NCBI GenBank assembly: GCA_951213105.1 | Contig: OX578133.1 | Span: forward strand, 140,361,313 to 140,425,312 | Source: Amaurobius ferox | Taxonomy: Eukaryota; Arthropoda; Arachnida; Araneae; Amaurobiidae | Reading direction: 5' to 3' | DNA: 64,000 bases | Part shown: positions 31,303 to 43,655 of the stretch, one piece after another | Position numbering within the stretch: position 1 is the stretch's first letter | Layout of the letters: each line of letters begins with the position of its first letter | Translations under genes and position numbers: made by a program | Notes under the pieces: generated by a model | The model's input: only the letters and a program-made list of their open reading frames with translations | What the model was told of the DNA's origin: nothing | Databases searched by the model: none

Positions 31303-32096
31303 CGACTATCATTATACCCTTTCTTCGTACGGATTATATAATATAAAGACCCTTAAGATTCACAATTATGTACGAATTCCTGTAGGAGTCTAATTGGCGT
31401 TGTTATTCAAAACATTTTTAGAAAATATTTAATTTAATTCTACCAAAATGGAGTATAAGAAACTATGTTCTTGTTATACAAAATTATTTTCGCAGGCAGA
31501 TCTTAAGAATAAAACATCCAGGTCCCGTTCCTAAACATACTATTTACTAAATATATGAAATTGGATCAATATATGTCAAAATGAAAGCGCTAAAATAGTA
31601 TTAGAAGATATACACCCGTACCATTTTTATTTTGTTTTATATATTTGGCTAAACATAATATATGAGTTTGAAAAACCTTTGCCAAAATAAAACACATAAC
31701 AAAATAAATTGAAAATATTAAAATTGATAATAAATTGATAATATTTCTTTATTATTTAAATCGAAAAATATAATAAAAATCGTCTGCAATATAAACACAT
31801 TTGATTTAATCGCGCTGCTAAGCAATACGATTTAATTATATTTAGATAAATTTGAGGAAAAAATAGAATCTGCACAATGCTATTTCTATGGAAGGTTTAA
31901 TTGTGCGTATTTGATGAATACCTCGACAACTCCTGGTCTTATGAACTCAAAGCATGAACACAATTTTAAGTGGAGCTATTCCAAGGATATCCACAAAATT
32001 TCATGAAATTCGGTGGAGCCGTTCTCTCGTGATAACGAGACAATCACACACACATGCATTTATACAGACAGACAAATTTTCAATTTTATTTATAGT
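31303..32096 (-). mobile_element. Short Helitron copy, minus strand
   Basis: The 3' end is at the left: complement of CTTTCTTCGTACGGATTATA, matching the CCGTACGAAGAACGG hairpin of the Helitrons at 54, 58 and 59.5 kb. The 5' end is at the right: complement of CAGACAAATTTTCAATTTTA, matching their TCTATATAAATAAAATTGAA start. The inner AACTCCTGGTCTTATGAACT and CTCTCGTGATAACGAGA also correspond. A deletion derivative of about 0.8 kb, diverged at the CTAG end. Confidence 0.75.
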
Positions 32097-32603
32097 ATTA
32101 ATTTAGAGATTAAAATGTTAAGAATATTAAAAAAAATAATTCCAATCAGAACGCGTTGTAAAATAAAATTGGTTAAGCAATATATGCTAAAATCGAGAAA
32201 GCCTTCCTGACTTTAAGATATTTTTTTTTTTAATTGTCACTTTCAACTTTACGAGCATTTTAGCATTAAAACTAATTAACCCCGAATCTAAAAACTGTGC
32301 ATGATATCTGTGCTATATGCATATTTACATGCTCCATTTAAATTTAAATAACTCTCTATTAACAAATTGTATTAAAATAAAATTCTACAAAATTTTCGGA
32401 CATTTTATAATTTTATCACTAAATTTACTAAAATACATTTTTTTAAAACTTTAATACATAATTATAGACGGAAGTCAAAGTATAACCTCTTAAAAGATTA
32501 TATAAAGAAATGGATATGTATGTGTTCCAGTTTATCCAGAAACTTGACGCAGCACTTACATCACAAGGCACACTTTCAAAAATTATGAATTAATCTATCA
32601 TAA
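32097..32603. other. No feature seen
   Basis: AT-rich, low complexity. Confidence 0.5.
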
Positions 32604-33753
32604 AACAAGAAAGATCAATCATACATAAAGCATTGATTATGAAACACTTTCCAACTCTAATTTTGTTTAAACATCTCTAAAATACGATACATTCAGTGGT
32701 ATGGTAATTCTTTTTAAATTATCACAATACTGCAATAATTAATTATATTTGAAAATTTAAAACTTCATCGAAATAAAACGAACTTGATTCAAATGACGTC
32801 ATCGTAATATAAATCGCCTGGCTCTCTTTGTAAAAGCAGTAAATATTTCATTCATACATTTTTATTTCATTCATCACAGTATTACAATAATTTATTCTAC
32901 TTAAAAACTTAAAACCTTGGACGTAAAAGTAATTTAGTTCTATGCATAAAACTTCGAAAAAGTCTGCCATTAAATCTTCTGCTTCTCTATGTAAAATCAA
33001 TGAATGTTTCATCCATAACAACTATATTGCAGACTCCAGAACAAAATAATTTTGCGTTAAAGAAATTCAGCTATTCTTACACAACTCATCTTACAGCCTA
33101 ATCTGTTTACATTCTCCATAAGAGAAAATTAGGTTTCGTTGTAGAAATAATCAAAGTTTGATGATCATTTAAACTCAAATATATTGTAATTGTGTTGTTT
33201 CAGAATAGAATACAGATGCACAGAAATTAAGCAAAAATAAACCGGTTTTAGGACGGATACAACAATAAATATAATTTTAAAATAATTTTAAAAATCACGA
33301 TTTTGACACAAGATGGATGCCATATTTTATTTTGAAGTGGGTCAAGTGATCTCTTCGTATAAAGGGTGTAATTATTATTTTAATTTTTATTTAAAAGAAC
33401 TACTGAATATATTTTGCTGAACATTTTTTTATATATTTTATGGGATAATTTGAATATTTCTTAAAACTTTGGAAGCAATTTGTGAATTTTAAATCCGTTT
33501 AAAAAATGTTCGAAAAATTAGGTCCCATAGGGTTCAATGTATTTCATTTTTTAAACTCAGGTTCAATCCAAAACTAATTGGATGATATTTTTCATTTATA
33601 TTCCCATAGATCCTACAGACCGTCTGAACGACATACTAAAATTTCATGTTGATAAAGTCATTTTAACGGCAGTTATCGTGCTAACGAACAGACAGACAGA
33701 CAGACAGAATGAACAAAGTCATAAACACTTTTCAACTATGTTGTAAAATATTA
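32604..33753 (-). mobile_element. HINE-like element, copy A1 (head-to-head with B1)
   Basis: The reverse orientation of copy B0: the left end ACAAGAAAGATCAATCATAC carries the 3' stem-loop, and the right end ACAGACAGACAGACAGAATG carries the microsatellite and 5' end. Its 5' end faces the 5' end of B1 155 bp away. Confidence 0.85.
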
Positions 33754-33908
33754 AAAAAACATACCAAACTTTTATTAAATGTGTCTTTTGTAATAGAGAG
33801 CATGACAACACACTCTAAATTAAACGAGCTGGGAACTTTTTTACAAAGATTAACAAGGGGGGAAAAACATGGGAGGAGAGTTTATTTGCTATTGAGCGGA
33901 TGCTTTTA

Positions 33909-35379
33909 TTAACACTTTACAACAAAGTTGAAAAGTGTTTATGACTTTGCTCATTCTGTCTGTCTGTCTGACTGTCCGTTAGCACGATAACTGCCATAAA
34001 AATGACTTAATCAAAATGAAATTTTAGTATGTTGTTCAGACAGTCTGTAGAACCTATAGGAATATAAATGAATAATATCACACAATTAGTTTTGGATTGA
34101 ACCCGGGTTGAAAAAATGAAATACATTGAGCCCTATGGGACCAAATTTTTCAAGCATTTTTTAAGCGGATTTAAAATTCACAAATTGCTTCGAAAATTTT
34201 AGGTAATATTCAAATTGTTCCATAAAATATATAAAAAAAATCAGCGAAATATATTCAGTAGATTTTTAAATAAAAATTAAAATAATAATAACACCTCTTA
34301 TATGAAGCGAGCACGTGACCATGATATGAAAAGATCACGTGACCCACTTCAAAATGATATATGGCATCCATCTTGTCTCAAAATCGTGATTTTTAAAGTT
34401 CTTTTTAATTCATATTGAGTGTTGTATCCATCCTAAAACCACTTTATTTTTGCTTAAATTCTGTGCATCTACATACTAAAACAACGCAATTACAATATAT
34501 TTGAGTTTAAATGATCAATGCTATCCATCTTGTGTCAAAATCGTGATTTTTAAAATTCTTTTTAATTTATATTTAATATTCTATCCGTCCTAAAACCGCT
34601 TTATTTTTGCTTAATTTCTGTGCATCTACTTTATAAAACAACGCAATTTCGATTATTTCGATTATTTGCAAATTTGATTATTTCTACAACGAAGCCTATT
34701 TTTCACCTATGTAAAATGCAAACAGCAAAATATGTAGAATGAGTTGTATTAGAATTGCTGTATTTCTTTAACACAAAATCATTTAGATCATGGAGTCTGC
34801 ATAGCTGATATGAATGAAATATTCATTGATTTTGCAAAGAGAAGAACGATTTTTTCGATGAAGTTTTACGTATAGAGTTTAATTACTTGTAGCTCCATGG
34901 TCTTAATTTTTAAATAAAATAAATTATTATAGTATTGTGAAGAATGACATGAATGGGAAATTATTTATGAATAAAATGCTGCTTTATAGAGAGAGCCAGG
35001 CGTGTTATATTTTCTATGACGTCATTTGAATGAATTTCAGTTGTTTTCGATGAAGTTTTCAAATATAATAAATTATGGTGGTATTATGATAATTCTAAAA
35101 TTATTACCGAGGAATGTATCATATTTTAGAGATGTTTAAACCAGGCAATTTATATTTCAATGCCGTCATTTGAATGAAGTTCATTTTTTTCGATGAAGGT
35201 TTAAGTTTTCAAATATTAAGTGAATTAATGTAGTATTGTGATAAGTTTTAAAATATTACCGAGGAATGTATTGCATTTTAGACATGTTTAAATAAAATTG
35301 CATTAAAGTTGGAAAGTGTTTCATAATCAATGCTTTAAGCATGATTGATCTCTCTCTCTCTCTCTCTCTCTTTCTTGTT
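33909..35379 (+). mobile_element. HINE-like element, copy B1
   Basis: Starts TTAACACTTTACAACAAAG and ends with the stem-loop GCTTTAAGCATGATTGATC followed by TTTCTTGTT, split by an expanded (CT)n. It is longer than B0 because an about 150-bp unit (GTCATTTGAATGAAKTTCA ... ATTTTAGAGATGTTTAA) is repeated about three times near the 3' end. Diverged from A1, so the pair is an imperfect inverted repeat of more than 1 kb. Confidence 0.85.
35349..35372 (+). repeat. (CT)n inside the 3' end of HINE copy B1
   Basis: About 12 CT units between GATC and TTTCTTGTT, absent from the other copies, so it expanded after insertion. Confidence 0.85.
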
Positions 35380-35502
35380 ATTATTAGTAGTAGTAACGAC
35401 GTCAGTGAGTAGTTGCAAAAATTATGTCATACTATTGTTTTTACTGAAAACTTTTTTTGATGTGTCTATTTCTCGGAATCTGCTGCAAAAAAAAGCTAAG
35501 AT

Positions 35503-36190
35503 GATGACTGATATGAATTCAACATCAAATTCCAGAGGAGATAGGGCTTTCTTAAGAATTTACACTTCCGGTGATTTTTCTACTTCCTGTTCAAAAATTG
35601 TCATTTAACGTGAAACATATTCTCAATATTGGCTATGGATCATGTTTAGATGACTGATATGGATTCAGTATCAAATTCTGAAGGAAGTAGAGGAGTTTAC
35701 TATTTCCATTTTGGTTTCTTTTCTACTTCCGGTTCAAATATTTTTCTTGAAACGTCTATTTCTCAAGCTTGGCTACCGATAGAACTCACATGATGACGGA
35801 TATGGATTCAGCATTAAATTCTATAGGGGATAGAGGGATCACTGTGTATTTTCATTTCCAGTTCTAGAGATATCACTTCCGATTTAAAAATTTACATTTT
35901 CCTTTCAATATATATTTCTTAGGATCGGCTATATATAAAGCTTAGATGATAAATTCAACATTAAATTCCGAAGAGATAGAGGCTCACTAAGGATTTTCAC
36001 TACTGTTTTTTTTTTCCACTTCTGGTTCAAAATTTTTCCTTGGAAATATTTATTTCACAGGATTGGCTATAGATGCCCAGATAACTGACATGAATCCGGA
36101 ATCGAATTTCAGAGGGTGTCAGGGGATTCACTAAGGATTTCCACTTCCGGTTAGGAGATGCCACTTCCTGTTACTCCAAAAAAATTTGTG
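35503..36190 (+). repeat. Tandem repeat, about 146-bp unit, five copies
   Basis: Unit starts of the form GATGACTGATATGGATTCA at about 35503, 35649, 35792, 35945 and 36080. Each is followed by CATTAAATTC, GGAGATAGAGG, TTTTCACTTCCGGTTCAAA and GGATTGGCTATAGAT. Copies differ by substitutions and small gaps. Begins about 120 bp after HINE copy B1. A satellite-type array or the internal array of another repeat. Confidence 0.85.
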
Positions 36191-36639
36191 ACTATACGAA
36201 AAAAGTATAAAAATACTTAATAGTTCCATCAAAAATGAAGTGTACACACCACTTGAGACTCTATGAAGACAGAAGCCTTTATAGGGTGATAAATTCCTTG
36301 TCCTGCCTTAGATTTTGTTAAATCCGAATAAACTGTATCAATACTAATCCAAATAAACTGTACTGCAACAAACTTCGGATTGCAAAGAATTCCGACTGAT
36401 GATATACGTCATTTAAAGGTATGGAAATATAGGAATTGTTTTAACATTTGTTAATTAAAATCATGCTTAAAAGCATTGTCATATCATGCATGTTTCTTTT
36501 GTTACTTCTTGTCACCGTCGCGTGACTATCGCAAGCTGTCACGAGAGCGCACCACAGTGAGACAAACTCCCAGGATTTTACTTATGTGCTTCTAATCACG
36601 CATATTTGAACATGAAGGGGAGGTTAAATAACGAAAGTG
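36191..36639. other. No feature seen
   Basis: Mixed AT-rich DNA between the 146-bp array and R5. No coding signal. Confidence 0.5.
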
Positions 36640-37000
36640 ATACTCGTTATTCAATTTATTAAAAGAATCTGCGGCTCCAGATTCCTCCGATGATTGCAAC
36701 TCGAGGATCGGAAACTCATTTCCGAATCGGAAGTAAGGAACAGTTTCCGTACTGGGCTGGCATTAGACCGCGTCCACGACCAACATGACAGAATAATTAT
36801 ACCAAAAATGCAGATGGCGAAAAGTTTCTGTCGACTGTTCGCGAATTCGGTGTTCGCTCTGTATTCGAAATTGAAGAACATGACATCGCTAAATTTGTAG
36901 TCTTTTAATAGGATTCATTCTATGCTCAATTCCATATTAAGAGTTCGTAAAATCCTGCTTGATTGGGAGTTTCTTGGAAACGTTTGATTTTAAATGTTGG
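36640..37000 (+). repeat. Direct repeat R5, right copy
   Basis: See 30435-30810. The minus-strand open frame 36651-36881 lies wholly in this repeat and is not supported as a gene because the left copy does not keep it open. Confidence 0.8.
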
Positions 37001-37164
37001 GAATAAGTCTCAGTTATAAACCAAATGCTGACATTTATTAATCGGACAACGCTTTATTACCTAGCTGTGGGTTGATGGGTATTTATTTTCGGAACTGTTG
37101 TGTCATTTATGAACTGTTGCGCTATTACTTTCCCTATATACATAGTATAATGTACAGGGGTTGT

Positions 37165-37515
37165 ACACAAACGAATTCCTACGGAAAGGTTCGTTTTTCA
37201 TTAATATCTCGACAACCCCTGGTCTTATAAACCCGAAACTTGGACTAAATTTATAAGGGTCTATTTCAAGGCTACCTACGAAATTTCATTAAATTCGGTT
37301 TAACCGTGCTCCCGTGATGATGAGACAAACAAAATTTTTGTTTTTACTAATATCGCGAGAACTACTGGCTGTAGAAACTCCAAACATGGACTAAATTTTA
37401 GGTGGGGCTATTTCCAGGCTACCCACAAAATTTCATCAAATTCAGTTCAGCCGTTCTCCCGTGATGATGGGACAAACGAACTGACAGACAGATTTTCAAT
37501 TTTATTTATATAGAT
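37165..37515 (-). mobile_element. Helitron 5' fragment, minus strand
   Basis: Complement of the Helitron 5' region: ends TTTTCAATTTTATTTATATA at the right, then CTCCCGTGATGATGGGACA, then CAACCCCTGGTCTTATAAAC at the left. There is no 3' CTAG end, so it is 3'-truncated. Confidence 0.8.
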
Positions 37516-37559
37516 AAGAAAAGTCCTTCTCTCCGTCTGTCTGTAATTTGGCAAAGCAG

Positions 37560-37885
37560 CAAATGTGACAAATTTGAAGATTAATTTGGTAAAATATCGC
37601 CAACTTGCTGGTATTTTTTGTAATGGTGTCAAATCGACCAAAATATCGTAAAATTGTAAAAATGACGCTAAATTAGTGAAAATAAAGCCAAATTGATTAA
37701 TTAATTATTAAAATATTTTAATATATGAACTTATCGAGGATGCTATCAATATTGAAAATTGTCAAGTTAAAATTGCGCGAAATATAAGTTAATTGGGAAC
37801 TTCGAAAGTTAAAAACATGGTGCCGTACATCTTATACAACATTTTTTCACTATGAGAAAGTAAATTCATTAACTTATGTAGGGAA
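37560..37885 (+). repeat. Repeat matching 12725-13095 in inverted orientation
   Basis: Shared blocks GTCRTTTTTACAATT (complement) and AATTAATTATTAAAATATTT, ending TATGTAGGGAAAGTCAT. Related short ends occur at 24.69 and 44.93 kb. Confidence 0.7.
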
Positions 37886-37989
37886 AGTCATATACTAACT
37901 ACGTTAGATTTTTCTCAAATGCGATGAAGCCCATCCAATTCAAAAAAGAAGCTATGAACTAAGAAGTAACACAACTGAAATCCAAATAT

Positions 37990-38734
37990 AGGGTTAGTGC
38001 CTAAGAAATAAAATACTTAGCAATCCCAAACTTTGTAAGAAAATGCCTATGAGTGTACACGTCAGATCTATCTATAGTAAAGTGACCACGCCCAATCGAA
38101 AGAAAGGATTGCAGCATCCCTAATGGAGAAACTGAAATTTGGAATAACGAACGCTGAAATAAGCAAGGTAGATGAAAAAGTCAATCACAAAGTTGTAGCG
38201 CATTATCTAAAGAGTTAGAATCGACACTAGGAACGAGAGAAACGCAATTGCGGAAAGCAATAAATACCTGTTAAAAAGTTGTATCATTAGTCTCTAAAAC
38301 ATGGCGACATCTGCAATGTTCATTAAAATAAGTGGCAATATTTTTTTCTGGAATTCAAATGTTCATTGTCTCTAGTGGAGGGCATTTTAAGCAGGCTCTA
38401 CATGAAATTTCTGTACATGTAAGTGTTTATTTTATCATTTCTGGATCAGTCAGTCATTCTCCAATAACTGTATTGTGTAAAAATAAAAATGTCTTCTGTA
38501 ACAATTTTAGTGTCGATTCTTACTCATTAGACAATGCTCAACAACTTTATAATGAGTTTATTTTTTCTTGTCTAAGTTTCAAAAATACTGTGATTCGGGC
38601 GCTGCAATCGAGTAAAATATTTTATTCGATCGAGCATTGTCACTGTACTATAGGTGAAGTGGACTTAACGTGTACTCCTTTGGTCTTTTCCTTACAAACT
38701 TATTGGAGTGCTTAAGAACTTTCCTAAAAACCCT
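37990..38734. mobile_element. MITE-1 copy 2
   Basis: Left AGGGTTAGTGCCTAAGAAA and right TTTCCTAAAAACCCT are the inverted ends, with CTTTGTAAGAAAATGCC and GTCTTTTCCTTACAAA as inner arms. Matches 22922-23537 but has a longer loop. The open frame 38332-38715 is inside the loop and right arm and has no family resemblance. Confidence 0.75.
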
Positions 38735-40533
38735 TTTAAGAAAAATTTTCAGAAACGTCCGTTGATTAATTATAATTTTTTTTAATCTGACAATGTCTTC
38801 AAATTTTGTAGTTTTCGTAGAGGATCTCCACTCATTTAAGGACTCTTCGAGTTTTGACTAGTAACGACATCTATTGGTGCTATAGTGCGTTTCCCCGAGG
38901 TTTTCCAACTTTGTGAATTTAAAAGATGTTGTTCTAATATTTTTAATTTCGTATTATATTATCTTTATGAGTATTGTTCTAAAATTTGACTGGAATTAGA
39001 TAAAATTCGCTGAGATAGAAATAAATTTCGCGTTTAATGGAACTTTTTCTTTAGATTTCAAGTATTTCCTTTTATTTGTGTCACGAGAATAATTCCATCA
39101 GAAGATTTTAACGTAGAATGTAATGTCTCCGCAAGTGACGGGTTTCGGTTTTGCGATTTGGGGGCGGGGGGGGGGGGGGGGCTCGCTTCACGCTCATTGC
39201 ATCGATGTTGTATTTTTATAGTATACAACATCAATGATTTTGCAGCATTGGTGGTCTATCGAATTTTTTATGGAATTTAAAACGCTCTAATCTTACAGCT
39301 GTTTTTCCATAATATTTAACCAGTGTCGCAGCAAAGGTAGTGCGAGCGGTGCTCCTACACTAGGCGCCGTATCGATTTGGGCGCGCCGCAACGCCTCTAT
39401 CCATACGAATATAGGAAAAAAGGTGCAGTCAAAATTAATTTGCACCAGGCGCCAAATAGGGTTGCTGTGGCACCGCATCTAACTGTGGTTAAACTGTGGT
39501 GGTAAATTGTGGGAAAGTCTTGCAATGAAAATATCAGATTTGTTTTATTTCGTAATCTCCAAGTAATTCCTTGCATTTGAGATTTGTTTGCTTCCACGGA
39601 AATAACAAGGGGTTTTTATTACTCTTTTCATACTTCGTTCACCTTTATAAACCTCGGATTCATTATACAAGAAAATAAGTTGAATGGAAAAACATACACT
39701 GCTACCTTCATTACAAGAAGCAATACCGGAAAGTGGGGATAAGAAAATTTTTAAAGCATACCAATTATTCTCATTTATTTATCGTGTTTTTACCCGCAAA
39801 CTCCGACTATTACTAACAATTTATTGTGTTCAGTTAGTTTAGCTAGATTATAAACACACTATATGTTTGCTAAAAATACCTTTTTGGAAATTTAATAGCA
39901 TCCATCATTTGTTTTTGGTGTTACTTGTAACCAATTAGATAGAATACATGGCAGTGTGTAGACTTTTTTAATCGTTTAAGGTTCCGGAACTCGTTATTTT
40001 GGAACAGAAAAAAAAAAATAACAAATATTTCATTAAAATAATATTTTCAGCAGTAAAAATCCGAAGTCTCCAAATTTGGAAAAATCCCTGTTCCTGGAGC
40101 CGTCACAAAAATGGGAAGAAACTAAGATCAAAAGCCAGTTATTTAGAGACTATAGTTCTGCATGAGTCTAATATTAAAAATTTACCTGGCCCCCAAAATA
40201 TTAAGATTTGACTCGGTCAAAACCCGAGAATTTTTTCAAATAATTCACCCGAGTCTGACCCGTCGCGAAAACACTCAAAGTCAGACGCAACGTAGCCCGG
40301 TCCGAATTTTTTTACAATACATTGAAGCCTGTTACCACTTATGGTGATTAAAATTTGCCATTTAAGGGATTAAATACAAGTTACATTACATATAGTAATA
40401 AATAAAAAAGAGCCCTAATTTGAAAAATATGCACAAATCAAGAATGAGCTTTACTATAAAATTATTCATCATTTTGGTTGAATAATAATCGGAGATGAAA
40501 TGAGAAAATGTCTCTTCACCGAGATCATGTTTT
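38735..40533. other. No gene; poly-G run and a small hairpin
   Basis: A run of 15 G at 39167-39181 within a G-rich segment and, 20 bp on, a hairpin GATGTTGTAT...ATACAACATC at 39203-39232. A pair of inverted GGCGCC-containing segments lies at 39360 and 39450. Open frames at 39293-39597 are not recognisable. Confidence 0.5.
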
Positions 40534-41543
40534 AACAAGAAAGATCAATTATGCATAAAGCATTGATTATGAAACACTTTCGAACTGCAATGCAATTTAA
40601 TTACACATTTCTAAAATGCGATACATTCAGCAATGATATTTTTTAAGTTATCACAGTACTACAATAATTTATTTTACTTAGAAACTTAAAACCATGGAGG
40701 TAAAAGTACTTTCTAACTCCATGCTTAAAACTTCATCGAAAAGGCAATGCTATAAAATCGTCTGCTTCTCTATGTAAAATCAATGAATATTTCATTCATA
40801 TTTTCCATTCATATCACCTATATTCCAAACTCCGGAGCTAAATAATTTTGCGTTAAAAACATTCAGCAATTCTTATACAACTCATCTTACAGCTTGAGTT
40901 GTTTACATCTTGCATACGTTGAAAATAGGCTTCGTTGTAAAAATAATCAAAGTTTGATGATTTTTTAAACTCAAAAACATTGTAACTGCGTTGGCGCAGA
41001 ATATAGATGCACAGAAAATACGCAAAGATAAAGCGGTTTTAGAATGAATGCAACACTAAATATAAATTTATAAGAACTTAAAAATCGCGATTTTGACACT
41101 GGGGAGAAAGATGGATGCTATATTTTATTTTGAAGTGGGTCATGTGATCTCTTCATATAGCATGGGTAAAATTAATATTTTAATTTTTATTCAAAAAACT
41201 ACCGAGCATATTTTGCTCAAATTTTGTTTTTATATATTTTATAGGATAATTTGAATGTTTCCTAAAATTTTGCCAGTAATTTGCGAATTTTAACTTCGCT
41301 TAAAAAATGTTTGAAAAATTAGATCCCATAGGGTTCAATGTATTTCACTTTTTCAACCCGGGTTCAATCCAAAACTAATTGGGTGATATTATTAATTTGC
41401 ATTGCCATATGTCCCACAGACCGTCTGAACAACATACTAAAATTTCATTTTGATAATATCATTTTTACGGCAGTTATCGTGCGAAAGAACAGATAGACGG
41501 AATGACTAAAGTCATAAACACTTTTTAACTATGTTGTAAATTG
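40534..41543 (-). mobile_element. HINE-like element, copy A2 (solo)
   Basis: Left end ACAAGAAAGATCAATTATGC with the stem-loop, right end ACAGATAGACGGAATGAC then ATGTTGTAAATTG. About 1.0 kb with no extra tandem units. TTA borders both ends, which could be a short target duplication or part of the element. Confidence 0.85.
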
Positions 41544-42614
41544 TTAAAAATGCACTTTTCCTCCATTTAAGTTCAGTGCACAATGCAATGTCCCTTTTGT
41601 TAGTGCTCATCAGCTCTAACTATTCTTGACGGCAGTGGTAGCAAACCAAAACACGTGTCATATGCTATAAATCTTAGTATTTTTAGAAACATTTCAATGC
41701 GATTAAACTTTCTATGTATAAATATTCTTTTCTTCAATTAAGATATAGATATGAATATTTTCAAATGTAGTATTTTTAAAGAAACAGTCTAAGATGTTTA
41801 GAATAAATAATTTGTTTTATAAATATATTATTTTTAAATTGTAATAGTTTGCTCAAATAAATTTTCATTTCATATTTGCTATCAGGGGAAAAAAACGGCG
41901 TAACTGAATTTTAATTGAAGAATATAATTTATTTAATTTTAATAATTTCATTCAGCTCTAATAACTGAAATTAAAATTTTCGAAGAAGTTAAAAATAAAA
42001 TATCAGTTTTAAAGTAAATAGTACCTGTTGGATTTCATATTTTCACCACCAATCAAGCAATTACAGTACAGAAGCGATTAAACTTTTTAGCGATGTATTT
42101 AAAGGTATAACAAATTGCAACTTGTACTTAACCAACGATTAAAGCCGAATGATCATTTACTCAAAAGTTACATTTAGAACGTATTTTGTTCCTATTAAAT
42201 TCAAAGATCACACGATGTTACCAAACATGACATCTGGTACATCGGTGCCATATATATATATTTCTGCATCCAGGGCAGCACATAATTTTTTGCTGTGTTA
42301 CTGAAGTTTCAAATAACACTTGATTCTTCCGAAAAGTAAACAATGTTTTATTTTGACTTCGGAATGTCTTCGAATAAATATGTCTTCAGTTTCCCATCTG
42401 AAATTATTATTTTTCTATATCCTGTTCTAATTTACCCATCTGAATCTATTCTAATTTACCATCATACATTTCTTCGTACAGAGCAAACTTTCATTACTTA
42501 ATATCGAACAGAAAGTCTTTCCCGCTTATTGAGATTTTTGTTTCAGATGTAATTCCAAATAATTTTGTTCGTTGAAAATTTATGTTTCAATTTTGATTTA
42601 TTTTTTTCATTTAT
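41544..42614. other. No feature seen
   Basis: AT-rich; nothing supported. Confidence 0.5.
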
Positions 42615-42880
42615 TTTGGCCCTACCCGACCCGACCCGACTGATATAAAAACATGACCCGAGGCCAGTCCCACTTGTTGGCCGGATCGGGCTTAAGCAAA
42701 CGGGCCAGGCCCAAGCCCGTGCAGGCAGGCCTCTACAGTCGGCACCCCGCCCGGCCAAGCGACTGGGAAACCACCACCGTCGTACCGCGGTCCAACATCC
42801 ACAAGTCCGCCGCTGTAGCACCAGCCGCGCCCCGACATTCACCGGGCAACGGAGGGCTCAGGCCGAAAACACAAACGAGC
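42615..42880. other. GC-rich island, unidentified
   Basis: Far above local GC. Holds a CCCGACCCGACCCGAC tandem and GGCCCAAGCCCGTG. Open frames on both strands are due to the GC content and their translations are compositionally biased. A related CCCGAG/GACCCG patch lies at 40210-40275. It may be a transposon end of the GGCCCGGG-rich hAT kind, but I could not find the partner end. Confidence 0.4.
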
Positions 42881-43496
42881 GAGCAAGCATCATACTCGAA
42901 ATATCGAAACTCATCCTCAATGGAAGACTTTTGTTGATAAACAAGCAAAATAAGCATTGTACAGACATTCTGTACAAAGAAAAACAAGCAGCATAAATCT
43001 TTAATAGCGAACAGCACTTTGCATATATAATAACTGGCAACAGAATTGTCCAATCGTTTATCGGAATCAGTGGCTTTTCACAACAGCCGTTGAATTCGCC
43101 AGCTATCCTCCGATGCCGATTTGCTTCCATCCGGGGGAGGATAGCTCCGGTTTCTTCCATCTCATATGATGTGTTTATCCGATCTTGGTGAGGCTTACAC
43201 CAAAACTTGATAATATTACAAAGTTAAAATTACATTATTTAAAAGTCACACTTAAACAATTTTAAGACATTCTAAATTAGTTCAAAACTAATTTCACTTC
43301 GTGCCCACGCATTTTACTTCCCAAAACAAATACATATTGTATCATGCATTTCTTATCAAGTATGAGAAACTCCGTAAAACCTTCTAAACATGCACTTCAT
43401 ACATTTTCCAATACAATTTCAACCTAACAAATTCCTTTCAATCAATATCTTGCAGATACAAATTCGAAACTTCAATCTAAAACAATATTTACGCAC
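42881..43496. other. No feature seen
   Basis: AT-rich; nothing supported. Confidence 0.5.
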
Positions 43497-43655
43497 ACAC
43501 CGACCAGTAAATTAGAAACCTGGCAACATGTATTGTAAATGTAGGTCACAGACGGATGTATGCAAATTATGTTGGTCATGGGAGGTGTGCGTGATCACAA
43601 CACCGCTATAAGAATACTGTCTGTGTGTGTTCCGAGAGAAGTGGAGCAAAATGGG
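43497..43655 (+). repeat. Dispersed repeat R6, copy 1
   Basis: Matches 48884-49015: GAAACCTGGCAACATGTAT, TTACGTTGGTCA-like, CACAACACCGCTATAAGAAT and TGTGTTCCGAGAGAAGTGGA. It directly precedes HINE copy A3. Confidence 0.75.

Noticed and set aside
42543..43160. Overlapping open frames on both strands of the GC-rich island.
   Set aside because: High GC removes stop codons in all frames; the translations are compositionally biased and unrelated to any family.
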